Positions 47,045-55,243 of a stretch of 64,000 nucleotides of DNA are shown here, piece by piece. The first letter of the stretch is position 1; the number at the start of each line of letters is the position of its first letter. The stretch is taken from contig NZ_JAFFIX010000008.1 in NCBI RefSeq assembly GCF_016916835.1, positions 124,001 through 188,000 on the forward strand, read 5' to 3'. The position numbers were made by a program, and so were the translations under genes. This DNA is from Actinacidiphila bryophytorum. GTDB lineage: Bacteria; Actinomycetota; Actinomycetes; Streptomycetales; Streptomycetaceae. The notes beneath the pieces are model-generated. The model saw nothing but the letters and a program-made list of their open reading frames with translations. It was not told the origin of the DNA and made no database searches.

Positions 47045-49207
47045 ATGGTGATCATGACGACGCGCAGCGACAGCGGCCTCGCGGAGCTGGAGGCATGGTG
47101 CGAGGCCATGGGCGCCGACCTGGCTCCCGTCCCGGGGCGGGAGCTGAGCCGCTCCGTGCTGGAGCGGCTGGCCACCGGGTCGCCCGCGGGCATCGCCCTG
47201 GTGGACACCGATCTGCGTTGCGTGTGGTCCAACAGCATGATGGAGCAGTTCGGCGGCGGCTCCGCGCAGCAGCGGCGGGGACGGCGGCTGGGAGAGATCC
47301 AGCCGGACCTGGACGCCGACGCGGTCGAGGCGCAGATGCGCCAGGTGCTGGAGACCGGCGTGCCGGTGATCGGTCACGAGCACACCGGCCGCCTCGCGTC
47401 CGCCCCCGGGGTCAAGCGGGTCTTCTCGATGTCGTTCGCCCGTCTGAGCGACGACGCGGGACGCCCGCTGGGCGTCTACTACACCGTCGTCGATGTCACC
47501 GCCCGGCACCGCGGCCGGGCACGGCTGGCCCTGCTGGACCGGGCCGGCCAGTACATCGGCCGCACCCTGGACATCATGCAGACGGCCCAGGAACTGGCCG
47601 ACGTGGCCGTGCCCGAGATCGCCGACCTCGTCACGGTCGACCTGCTGGACACGGTGATCAGGGGCGACGAGCCGGCCCCGGGGAAGATCACCGACGCGGA
47701 CACCGCGGGTCTGCGGCGCTGCGGGCTCCAGTGGGCGGGCGAGCGGCCTGCCGCAACCGCAGTCGAGATCGGCGCGGCTGCCGCCTACCGCCCCGGGTCG
47801 CCGCCCGTCCGGTGCCTGACCGGCGGCTTCTCCTGGCGGGAGGCGCGGCTCGACCCGCTCGCCCGGCCGTGGGCCGCCACCGGCGAGGAGGGCGGCGCGG
47901 AGCACTTCGCCGACCTCGGCCTGCACACCGCCATGGTGGTGCCGCTCCGCGCCCGGGGCGTCACCCTGGGCATGACGGTCTTCTTCCGGCGGCAGCGCGC
48001 GGAGCCCTTCGACGACGAGGACTTCCGGCTCGCGATGGAGTTCGTGGCGCGGGCCGCGGTCTGTGTCGACAACGCCCGCCGGTACACGCGCGAGCGCGAG
48101 GCGGCGCTGGTGCTGCAGCGCAGCCTGCTCCCGCACACCCTCCCGGAGCAGCGGGCGGTGGACATCGCCTCCGTCTACCGCCCGGCCGACGAACTGGCGG
48201 ACGTCGGCGGCGACTGGTTCGACGTCATCCCGCTGTCGGGAGCACGGGTCGCGCTGGTCGTCGGTGACGTGCTCGGGCACGGTATCGACGCGGCAGCCAC
48301 CATGGGGCGGCTGCGCACCGCCGTGCAGACCCTGGCCGACCTCGACCTGTCCCCCGAGGAACTCCTGGCACGCCTCGACGACCTGGTCGGCAAGGACACG
48401 GCGGAGACCCGCGGGTCCGCGCCGCCCCGGGCGGCTCCGGCCCTGGGCGCCACCTGCCTCTACCTGGTCTACGACCCGGTCAGCCGGCGGTGCACGATGG
48501 CGAGCGCGGGCCACCCGCCGCCCGCGATCACCAGCCCCGACGGGACCGCGCGCTTCGCGGAGCTGCCGCAGGGGCCGGCGCTGGGCGTGGGGGGAATGCC
48601 CTTCGAGTCCGCCGAGGTCGTCCTGGAGGAGGGCAGCGTGCTGGCGCTGTACACCAACGGCCTGCTGGACGGTGCGACGCAGGCGCAGCGGGACCGTCTG
48701 CGCCGCGCCCTGGAAGAGCGCGGCATGCCGCTGGACGCGCTGTGCCGGACGGTGGTGGACACCATGCTGCCCCGGCGGCCGGTGGACGACGCGGCCCTGC
48801 TGCTGGCGAGCACGCGCTGCCTGGGCCGGGAGCGGTCGAAGTCGTACGACCTGCCCGCCGACCCGTCGGTCGTCGCCCGCGCCCGCAAGATGGCCGCGGA
48901 GCAGCTGGGCGACTGGGGGCTCGACGACCTCGTCTATCCCACGGAACTGGTCGTCAGCGAGCTGGTCACCAACGCGATCAAGCACGCGTCGGGACCGATC
49001 CGGCTGCGGGTCATCCGCGACCTGGCGCTGATCTGCGAGGTCTCCGACGGGTGCAGCACCGCACCGTACCTGCGGCACGCCCGCACCACGGACGAGGGGG
49101 GCCGCGGGCTGTTCCTGATCTCGCAGTTCACCCAGCGCTGGGGCACCCGCTACACCCGCGAGGGGAAGATCATCTGGACCGAGCAGCCGCTGCCGGAGGC
49201 GGACTGA
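47045..49207 (+). CDS. PAS-GAF-SpoIIE phosphatase with HATPase (anti-sigma-type) domain
   Basis: A 720-aa cytoplasmic regulator. Domains are PAS (about 45-155, AGIALVDTDLRCVWSNSMME), GAF (about 165-345), a PP2C-type SpoIIE phosphatase (about 375-590; VGGDWFDVI, GDVLGHGIDAA and GHPPPAI carry the metal-binding residues), and a C-terminal HATPase (about 600-715; ELVVSELVTNAIKHA, DEGGRGLFLI). Such proteins dephosphorylate anti-anti-sigma factors and may phosphorylate them, linking a sensed signal to alternative sigma factors. No membrane segment is present. It is 76 nt from GH65 in the same direction and convergent with the LacI-like gene. A second possible start is ATG 47054. Confidence 0.93.
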   Translation: MVIMTTRSDSGLAELEAWCEAMGADLAPVPGRELSRSVLERLATGSPAGIALVDTDLRCVWSNSMMEQFGGGSAQQRRGRRLGEIQPDLDADAVEAQMRQVLETGVPVIGHEHTGRLASAPGVKRVFSMSFARLSDDAGRPLGVYYTVVDVTARHRGRARLALLDRAGQYIGRTLDIMQTAQELADVAVPEIADLVTVDLLDTVIRGDEPAPGKITDADTAGLRRCGLQWAGERPAATAVEIGAAAAYRPGSPPVRCLTGGFSWREARLDPLARPWAATGEEGGAEHFADLGLHTAMVVPLRARGVTLGMTVFFRRQRAEPFDDEDFRLAMEFVARAAVCVDNARRYTREREAALVLQRSLLPHTLPEQRAVDIASVYRPADELADVGGDWFDVIPLSGARVALVVGDVLGHGIDAAATMGRLRTAVQTLADLDLSPEELLARLDDLVGKDTAETRGSAPPRAAPALGATCLYLVYDPVSRRCTMASAGHPPPAITSPDGTARFAELPQGPALGVGGMPFESAEVVLEEGSVLALYTNGLLDGATQAQRDRLRRALEERGMPLDALCRTVVDTMLPRRPVDDAALLLASTRCLGRERSKSYDLPADPSVVARARKMAAEQLGDWGLDDLVYPTELVVSELVTNAIKHASGPIRLRVIRDLALICEVSDGCSTAPYLRHARTTDEGGRGLFLISQFTQRWGTRYTREGKIIWTEQPLPEAD

Positions 49208-49233
49208 GCCCCGGGCAGGTCCGCGCGCCGACG

Positions 49234-50136
49234 CTACGCCGAGGCCCGGCCGACCAGCTCCGTACCCAGGACGATCTGGCGCCGCGCGCGGTCCGGGTCG
49301 GCGATCTCGTCCAGCAGCAGGCGGGCCATGATGCGGCCCATCTCCTCGATGGGCTGGCGGACGCTGGTCAGCGGCGGGTCCGCGCTGCGGGCGACATCGG
49401 AGTCGTCGAAGCCCACCACGGCCACGTCGTCGGGGACTGCCCGGTGCGCCTCGTGCAGCACCCGCAGGGCGCCCGCGGCCATCACGTCGGATGCGGCGAA
49501 GACGCCGTCCAGGTCGGGCCTGCGGTGCAGCAGGGCGCTCATCGCGGCGACCGCGGAGACCTCGCTGAAGTCGGCGGTGGCGACCAGGCCCTCGTCGTAG
49601 GGCACGCCGGCGTCCTCCAGGGCGCGGCGGTAGCCCTCCAGACGGGCGCGGGCGCCTTCCTGCTCCAGGTCGCCGGTGATCGTGGCGACGGTGCGGCAGC
49701 CGCGGGAGAGCAGGTGGCCGACAGCCGTGCGGGCTCCCCCGGTGTTCTCGACATGGACGTAGCTCAGCGGCTCCGGGTCCGGCCGGCGACCGCCCAGGAC
49801 GACGGGCACGCCTTGCCGCTCCAGCACGTCCAGGAGCGGGTCGCGGCCGTGGACGGAGGCCAGCAGGACGCCGTCGACGCAGTCCCCCGCGAGGTAGCGG
49901 GCCAGCCGGGCGCGCTCACGCTCCGTGTGCACCGGGATGAGCAGCATCAGTGTGCCGGCGTCGTGCAGCTCCGCCGCCGCGCCGTGGACGATCTCGAAGA
50001 AGTAGGGCTCGGAGAACAGGCGGGTGTCGGTCTCCGGTACGACCAGGGCGACGGACGGCGTGGCGGCCGCCTCCTGCGGCTGCACCGGCTCCCCTGGCGC
50101 GTCCGGCGGACCGGGCCGCTCCGAGGTCCCTTCCAT
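49234..50136 (-). CDS. LacI-like sensor lacking the DNA-binding head
   Basis: A 300-aa protein that is a LacI/GalR effector domain: PSVALVVPETDTRLFSEPYF, then DGVLLASVHGRDPLLDVLER, FAASDVMAAGALRVLHEAH and VGFDDSDVARSADPPLTSVR. LacI proteins normally have ~60 residues of helix-turn-helix and hinge before this. Here those residues are replaced by a Pro/Glu-rich stretch (GTSERPGPPDAPGEPVQPQE). ATG 50136 with GGAGAGGTGG is the best start. Only the permease terminator lies upstream, so the head is truly absent in this locus. It could be an unfused sugar sensor, a dominant-negative partner, or a truncated gene. It follows ABC cluster 1. Confidence 0.85.
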   Translation of the reverse strand: MEGTSERPGPPDAPGEPVQPQEAAATPSVALVVPETDTRLFSEPYFFEIVHGAAAELHDAGTLMLLIPVHTERERARLARYLAGDCVDGVLLASVHGRDPLLDVLERQGVPVVLGGRRPDPEPLSYVHVENTGGARTAVGHLLSRGCRTVATITGDLEQEGARARLEGYRRALEDAGVPYDEGLVATADFSEVSAVAAMSALLHRRPDLDGVFAASDVMAAGALRVLHEAHRAVPDDVAVVGFDDSDVARSADPPLTSVRQPIEEMGRIMARLLLDEIADPDRARRQIVLGTELVGRASA

Positions 50137-50229
50137 CGCCCACCTCTCCCCGTCCCACCGCATCCCGGGAACGGCAGGAGCCGCACACCTCTGGGGCGTT
50201 TCGGGCCGGATGCCACCTTTCATGGCATT

Positions 50230-50266
50230 GTACGACCATCGGTCAGCCGGTGGCCGGTGGTCGTAC
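50230..50266 (-). terminator. Hairpin between ABC cluster 1 and the LacI-like gene
   Basis: GTACGACCA (50230-50238) pairs perfectly with TGGTCGTAC (50258-50266) with a CCGG-TGG-CCGG inner stem, 7 nt after the permease stop. It probably ends or attenuates the ABC transcript before the LacI-like gene. Confidence 0.7.
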
Positions 50267-50272
50267 CGCCCG

Positions 50273-51139
50273 TCAGCCCTTGACCGCGCCCTGCATGACG
50301 CCGCCGACGATCCGCTTGCCGAAGACCGCGAAGACGACCAGCAGCGGCACGGTGGTGACGACCGCGCCGGCCATGATCACCGACTCGTCGACGTTGTAGC
50401 CGCCGCCGATGCCGGCCAGGGCGACCTGGAGGGTGGGGTTGCCGGACGGGGTGAGCGCGATCAGCGGCCACAGGAAGTCGTTCCAGGCCTCGACGAAGGT
50501 GAGCATCCCCAGCACCGCCATGGCGGGGCGTGCGGCGGGGAAGACCACGTGCCACACCAGCTGCAGCGTGTTCGCGCCGTCCACCCGCGCGGCTTCGAGC
50601 AGTTCCGTCGGCAGCGACTGGGCCAGGTACTGCCGCATGAAGAACACCCCGAAGGCGGTGACCAGGCCCGGCAGGATCACCGCCTGCAGCTGGTCCGTCC
50701 AGTGCAGCGCCGCGATGAGCTGGAACAGCGGCAGGACGCTGAGCTGCGGCGGCATCGCGATGGTGGCGACGACGAGCACCAGCAGGACGTTGCGTCCGGC
50801 GAACCGCAGCTTGGCGAAGGCGAATCCGGCCAGCGTGCAGAAGAACACCGTGGAGGCGGTGACCGCGCTGGCGACGATGAAGGAGTTGACCATCGGGAGC
50901 GCCAGGGTGTGGCCGCCGGGGCCGTTGTAGTGCCAGACGGCCCGCAGGTTCTGCAGCAGGTGGCCGCCCGGCACCAGCGGCGGCGGGGTCCTGGCGATCC
51001 GCGCCTGGGTGCTGGAGGCGGCCGTCACGGCGAAGTACAGCGGGAAGAGCGACACGGCGGACACGGCCGCCAGGGCCAGGTAGGTGAGCGGTCCCGCGTG
51101 CTGCCGGGCGCCGGCGGGAGGCCGGTGGAATCGTGTCAC
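50273..51139 (-). CDS. Sugar ABC transporter permease, MalG-like (cluster 1)
   Basis: A 288-aa inner-membrane permease with six helices. The EAA loop that contacts the ATPase reads LLEAARVDGANTLQLVWHVV, then FPAARPAMAVLG. An N-terminal SLFPLYFAVTAA helix and the FGVFFMRQYLAQSLP segment before EAA are typical of MalG-type (CUT1) permeases. It lies 21 nt after the partner permease. No ATPase gene is present in either ABC cluster, so a shared MsiK-type ATPase encoded elsewhere is expected, as known in Streptomyces. Confidence 0.94.
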   Translation of the reverse strand: MTRFHRPPAGARQHAGPLTYLALAAVSAVSLFPLYFAVTAASSTQARIARTPPPLVPGGHLLQNLRAVWHYNGPGGHTLALPMVNSFIVASAVTASTVFFCTLAGFAFAKLRFAGRNVLLVLVVATIAMPPQLSVLPLFQLIAALHWTDQLQAVILPGLVTAFGVFFMRQYLAQSLPTELLEAARVDGANTLQLVWHVVFPAARPAMAVLGMLTFVEAWNDFLWPLIALTPSGNPTLQVALAGIGGGYNVDESVIMAGAVVTTVPLLVVFAVFGKRIVGGVMQGAVKG

Positions 51140-51160
51140 GGTCGGCTGTCCGTCCCGTCC

Positions 51161-52102
51161 TCAGACCGATCGGCGGAGCCGGGCGGCGATCAGGGCGCTG
51201 ACGCCCGCGACGGCCACGGCGATGAAGAAGATGACCCAGGCGACGGCCGCCGCCCGGCCCAGGTGTTCCGAGCTGAACCCGAGCCGGTAGACGTAGAGCG
51301 CCAGCGTCGAGTACTGGCTGTCGGGGCCCCCGTTGATGCCCTGGCCGCTGCCGCCGAAGAGGTAGGGCTCCCCGAACAGCTGGAGCGAGCCGATCGCGGA
51401 GATGATGGCGGTGAACAGGATCGTCGGCCGCAGCGCCGGGACGGTCACCTTGCGGAACTGCTGCCGCCTGCTGGCGCCGTCGAGCGTTGCCGCCTCGTAC
51501 AGCTCGGTGGGGACGGCCTGCATGGCGGCCAGGTAGATCAGCGTGTTGTATCCGGTCCAGCGCCAGAACACGATGGTCGCCACCGCGAACTTCGAGGTCC
51601 AGGTCCCGGGTTCCCAGGCGACGGGTCCGATGCCGAACAGGTGCAGCGCCCAGTTGGCGAACCCGGCGCTGTTCTGCTGGAAGACGAACTGGAAGATCAG
51701 CGCTGCCGCGGCGACCGACGTGGCGTAGGGGGCGAGCAGCGCGACGCGGAAGAAGGTCCCCGCGCGCAGGCGCCGGTCGAGCAGTCTCGCCAGCTCCAGG
51801 GCGACCAGCAACTGCGGCACGGCGGAGAGCAGTCCGATGATGAAGGTGTTGCGCAGCGACTGCCAGAAGACGTGGTCGCTCCACAGCGCGGTGTAGTTGC
51901 CGACGCCCCGCCAGGTCATGTGGTTCGGGTCGAGCGTGCTGACCGTGTGCAGCGACACCCAGCCGGTGTAGAGCAGCGGGAAGAGCCCGAAGGCGGCGAA
52001 CAGCAGGAAGAACGGGGCGATGAGGGCGTAGGGGGCCGCCGTGACGTCCAGCCGGTACCGGCGGCTGCGCCGCGCTGCGGTGGACCTGCCCACGGTCTGC
52101 AT
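51161..52102 (-). CDS. Sugar ABC transporter permease, MalF-like (cluster 1)
   Basis: A 313-aa permease with six helices. The start MQTVGRSTAARRSRRYRLDV is a basic cytoplasmic tail before the first helix YALIAPFFLLFAAFGLFPLL; the EAA motif is LYEAATLDGASRRQQFRKVT then VPALRP. This is a CUT1 MalF-type subunit. It starts 6 nt after the binding-protein stop and precedes the MalG-like gene, the usual order for such operons. Confidence 0.94.
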   Translation of the reverse strand: MQTVGRSTAARRSRRYRLDVTAAPYALIAPFFLLFAAFGLFPLLYTGWVSLHTVSTLDPNHMTWRGVGNYTALWSDHVFWQSLRNTFIIGLLSAVPQLLVALELARLLDRRLRAGTFFRVALLAPYATSVAAAALIFQFVFQQNSAGFANWALHLFGIGPVAWEPGTWTSKFAVATIVFWRWTGYNTLIYLAAMQAVPTELYEAATLDGASRRQQFRKVTVPALRPTILFTAIISAIGSLQLFGEPYLFGGSGQGINGGPDSQYSTLALYVYRLGFSSEHLGRAAAVAWVIFFIAVAVAGVSALIAARLRRSV

Positions 52103-52108
52103 CCTTCG

Positions 52109-53455
52109 TCAGGGGGTGATGTCGGTCTTGATCTGGCTCATGGTGGCCTTCCACGCCTCGTCGGGGCTCTTGTGCTCCTGTTCCATCAGCAGCACCCCGT
52201 TGCCCATGTCGTTGCGGATCACGCCGTCGTACGGGCCGATCGGCGCGGTCGGGATCCGGGTGGCCGCGGCGGAGAAGATCTGGCCGATCGGGGCGTCGGA
52301 CAGGAAGGAGTTCCGGGCGCGGAAGACCCGCGGGTCGCGGTACGCCCGCACGTTGGACGGGAAGTTGCCGACGTTGACCGCGGCGAAGACCTCGGCCTCC
52401 TGCGGTGCCGCGGTGAGCCATTGCGCCAGCGCCGCCGCCTGGGCGATGTGCTTGCCCTGCTTGGGGACGGTCAGGTAGGAGCCGCCCCAGTTCGAGGGCT
52501 GCGGCGCGGTGGCGATGTTCCACACCCCTTTGTTCTGCGGCCCGGCGTCGTTGACGATGTTGGCCATCTGCCAGGCCGGGCAGATGGTCGTCGCGAAGGA
52601 GTTGTTCGCGAAGCCGGACGCCCACTGGGTGGAGAACTGGACGATGCCGCCCGTCTCGCCGGCGGCGACCGCCTGCCCCGCCAGGTCCCAGGCGGCGCGC
52701 ACCGACGGGTTGGTGGCGTAGACCGGGCGGCCGCGCGCGTCGTAGTACTGCACGGCGCCGCTGCCGACGACGCTGTTGAACAGGCCCTCGCCGCTGTCCA
52801 GGAAGTGCGTGCCCTCCGGCGCGCGGGCCTGGTAGCGGGTGCCGACGGCATTGACGAAGGTGTCCCAGCTGCCCGCCCACAGCCTGCCGACCGCGGCCGG
52901 CTCCGTCGGCAGGCCGGCGGCGGCGAACAGCTTGGTGTTGTAGCAGACCGCCTCGGGGCCGAGGTCGGTGCCGAGGCCGAGCACCGCGCCGCTCCTGGTC
53001 CTGCCCTGAGCCCACTTGACCGGCGCCCAGTCCGCCTGCGAGACCCCGGGGACGTGCGCGAGGTCGACGAACTTGTCCGCCAGCGCGGTGGTCACCCGGC
53101 CCATCCGGGTCACGTCGAAGGCCTGGATGTCGTCCGCCCCTGAACCCGCCGCCAGGTGCGTCTGCGTCGCGTTCCAGTAGTTCTGCTCGTTGGAGTTGTT
53201 GTCCTCGACGATGGTGATGTCCGGGTGCAGCCTCATGTACGTACGGAAGAGTCCTGCTCCCTCGTCGTTGTAGCCGAACGTGCCGAAGTCCCCGACCTTG
53301 AGCGTGACGGTGCCGCCCGCGGCGGAACCCGCGCCCGGGCCGCCGCCCGAGCACCCGGCGAGCAGCCCCGCGCAGGCGAGGGCGGCAGCCGCCAGCCGGC
53401 CCGCGGCCCTGCTGGGGCGGCGGGGACGGCGCTGTAAGTGCGTACGTGGAGACAT
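52109..53455 (-). CDS. Sugar-binding lipoprotein (cluster 1)
   Basis: A 448-aa extracellular solute-binding lipoprotein of the CUT1 class. The lipobox is LLAGC near residue 35 after an Arg-rich n-region. The body has LKVGDFGTFGYNDEGAGLFR, then IQAFDVTRMGRVTTALADKF and AVCYNTKLFAAAGLPTEP, the usual binding-protein landmarks. It probably captures an oligosaccharide; no sugar can be named. The gene starts a few bases from a candidate -10, so its message may be nearly leaderless. It leads cluster 1. Confidence 0.92.
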   Translation of the reverse strand: MSPRTHLQRRPRRPSRAAGRLAAAALACAGLLAGCSGGGPGAGSAAGGTVTLKVGDFGTFGYNDEGAGLFRTYMRLHPDITIVEDNNSNEQNYWNATQTHLAAGSGADDIQAFDVTRMGRVTTALADKFVDLAHVPGVSQADWAPVKWAQGRTRSGAVLGLGTDLGPEAVCYNTKLFAAAGLPTEPAAVGRLWAGSWDTFVNAVGTRYQARAPEGTHFLDSGEGLFNSVVGSGAVQYYDARGRPVYATNPSVRAAWDLAGQAVAAGETGGIVQFSTQWASGFANNSFATTICPAWQMANIVNDAGPQNKGVWNIATAPQPSNWGGSYLTVPKQGKHIAQAAALAQWLTAAPQEAEVFAAVNVGNFPSNVRAYRDPRVFRARNSFLSDAPIGQIFSAAATRIPTAPIGPYDGVIRNDMGNGVLLMEQEHKSPDEAWKATMSQIKTDITP

Positions 53456-53467
53456 CGCACCCGCACC

Positions 53468-53496
53468 ATATATGCCATTGGCGACAAAAGGGGCAA
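53468..53496 (-). promoter_or_regulatory. Candidate promoter of ABC cluster 1
   Basis: On the minus strand TTGCCC (53496-53491), a 17-nt spacer and ATATAT (53473-53468) form a sigma-70-like promoter. The start codon at 53455 lies 12 nt after the -10, with no ribosome site, so a near-leaderless transcript is predicted. Confidence 0.45.
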
Positions 53497-53519
53497 AGGT
53501 CCGGCCGGGGCGTGCCGGG

Positions 53520-54341
53520 TCACCTGACGGCGCCCACGGCTATGCCGCGGGTCAGGGTGCGCTGGAAGAGCAGGAAGAAGGCGATCGCCGGGAGCGCGCC
53601 GAGCAGTCCGGCGGCGTTGGTCATCGTGGCGTCCATCAGGCGCTGCCCCTGGAGGACTCCGAGGGCGACCGAGACCGTCTGGTTGTCGTTGGAGGGCAGC
53701 ATGACCAGCGGCAGCAGGAACTCGTTCCAGGTCCACACGAAGAAGAAGACCAGCAGGACGCCCAGCGTCGGGCGGCTGACCGGCACCACGATCCGCCACA
53801 GCACCTGCCAGCTGTTGGCACCGTCGATCCGCGCGGCCTCGATGACCTCCCGGGGGAAGGACGCCAGGACCGAGGAGAGCAGGTAGGTGCCGAAGGCGGC
53901 CTGGATGACGGTGAAGACGATGACCAGGCTGAGCCTGGTGTCGTACAGGCCGGCCTGCTTGGCCAGGTAGTACAGCGGGTAGACCAGCGCCTCCTGCGGC
54001 AGCACGTTGGCCAGCACGAAGAAGCCGAGCACCCACGACCTGCCGCTGACCTTGCCGATGCCGATCGCGTAGGCGTTCAGCACCGACAAGGCGGTGCCGG
54101 CGACCGCCACCGAGCCGGAGATCAGCACCGAGTTCAGGAGCACCCGGCCGAAGTCGACCCGGTTCCAGAAGTCCTTGAGGCTGTCCAGGTGGATGCCGTG
54201 CGGCAGGGAGAGCGGGCCGTGGGCGGAGTAGTCGGCGGGCGACTTCAGCGCGTTGTCGAGCACGATCAGCAGCGGCAGCACCATGAAGGCGGCGCCCAGC
54301 ACGATCAGCGCGAGCGCGGGAAAGCGCTTGGCCGCGGTCAC
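53520..54341 (-). CDS. Sugar ABC transporter permease, MalG-like (cluster 2)
   Basis: A 273-aa six-helix permease. The GTG start at 54341 overlaps the stop of the MalF-like gene in GTGA. The EAA loop is VIEAARIDGANSWQVLWRIV, then VPVSRPTLGVLL, preceded by FGTYLLSSVLASFP. It also has the long ALKSPADYSAHGPLSLP periplasmic loop typical of the class. It ends cluster 2, about 65 nt before cluster 1 begins on the same strand. Confidence 0.93.
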   Translation of the reverse strand: MTAAKRFPALALIVLGAAFMVLPLLIVLDNALKSPADYSAHGPLSLPHGIHLDSLKDFWNRVDFGRVLLNSVLISGSVAVAGTALSVLNAYAIGIGKVSGRSWVLGFFVLANVLPQEALVYPLYYLAKQAGLYDTRLSLVIVFTVIQAAFGTYLLSSVLASFPREVIEAARIDGANSWQVLWRIVVPVSRPTLGVLLVFFFVWTWNEFLLPLVMLPSNDNQTVSVALGVLQGQRLMDATMTNAAGLLGALPAIAFFLLFQRTLTRGIAVGAVR

Positions 54342-55243
54342 TGCGACTCCTCCGCCCGGGTCTGGAAGCGCAGGCCCACCATGGCCAGCGCGAGGATGAT
54401 CAGCGTCATCACCGTGGCGATCGCCGACCCGTAGCCGACCTGCGTCTTCTCGAAGAAGGTCGCGAAGGAGAAGTACGAGGGCACGTCGGTCGCGTCCGCG
54501 GGTCCGCCCTTGGTCAGGACGTAGACGGCGCCGAAGACCTTCAGGGCGGCGATGGTGCACCACAGCAGCACCACGGAGATCTCCGGGCGCAGTTGGGGCA
54601 GCGTCACATGCCAGAACCGCCGCCACCAGGAGGCCCCGTCGAGTTCCGCGGCCTCCTGCAGGGCGGGGTCGATCCGCTGCAGCCCGGCCATGAAGATCAC
54701 TACGGGGAAGCCCAGCTGGACCCAGACCAGCACACCCATGACGCTGTAGAGCGCGAACTTCGGGTCGCCGAGCCAGTCCTGCTGGAGCGAGCCGAGACCC
54801 ACGGCCTTCAGCAGGTCGTTGAGCGAGCCGTCCTCGGGCGCCAGGATCCAGCTCCACACGATGCCGGCGACGGTGACGGGCAGCACCTGCGGCAGGTAGA
54901 AGCAAGCCCGCAGCACCGACGCCAGCCTCGTCCCGTAGTGCCGGGCGACGAAGTCGAAGAGCGCCGCCGCCACGACCAGGCCGATCGCGGTGGGGATCAC
55001 CGCCATGGCCAGGACCATCGACAGGCTGTGCCGGAAGGACGCCCAGAACTGCGAGTCCTTCATCAGCGTCCGGTAGTTGTCCAGGCCGGTCCAGGCCGGT
55101 GAGCCGACGCCCTGCCAACTGGTGAAGCTGTAGTAGACGTTCATCGCGAACGGCACGGCGATGACGGCGAGGAAGGCGAGCGCCCCGGGGATCAGGTACA
55201 GCACATAGGTGTTGCGGGGGTGCCGCAGGCGGGCCTTGGTCAC
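54338..55243 (-). CDS. Sugar ABC transporter permease, MalF-like (cluster 2)
   Basis: A 301-aa permease starting at GTG 55243, overlapping the binding-protein stop by 4 bp. The first helix is YLIPGALAFLAVIAVPFAMN, the EAA motif is LQEAAELDGASWWRRFWHVT, then LPQLRPEISVVL. It is a CUT1 MalF-type subunit. The overlaps on both sides indicate translational coupling within the binding protein, MalF, MalG order. Confidence 0.94.
   Translation of the reverse strand: MTKARLRHPRNTYVLYLIPGALAFLAVIAVPFAMNVYYSFTSWQGVGSPAWTGLDNYRTLMKDSQFWASFRHSLSMVLAMAVIPTAIGLVVAAALFDFVARHYGTRLASVLRACFYLPQVLPVTVAGIVWSWILAPEDGSLNDLLKAVGLGSLQQDWLGDPKFALYSVMGVLVWVQLGFPVVIFMAGLQRIDPALQEAAELDGASWWRRFWHVTLPQLRPEISVVLLWCTIAALKVFGAVYVLTKGGPADATDVPSYFSFATFFEKTQVGYGSAIATVMTLIILALAMVGLRFQTRAEESQ

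Noticed and set aside
50024..53143. 1039-codon plus-strand frame across ABC cluster 1
   Set aside because: Opposite three recognisable transporter genes; composition is Asp/Gly/Arg/His low complexity.
46996..53500. GACAAAAGGGG shared upstream of the SpoIIE-type gene (about 47000) and of ABC cluster 1 (about 53483)
   Set aside because: Two copies in opposite orientation relative to their genes; A-runs next to G-runs are few in this DNA but a single match is not enough to call a motif.
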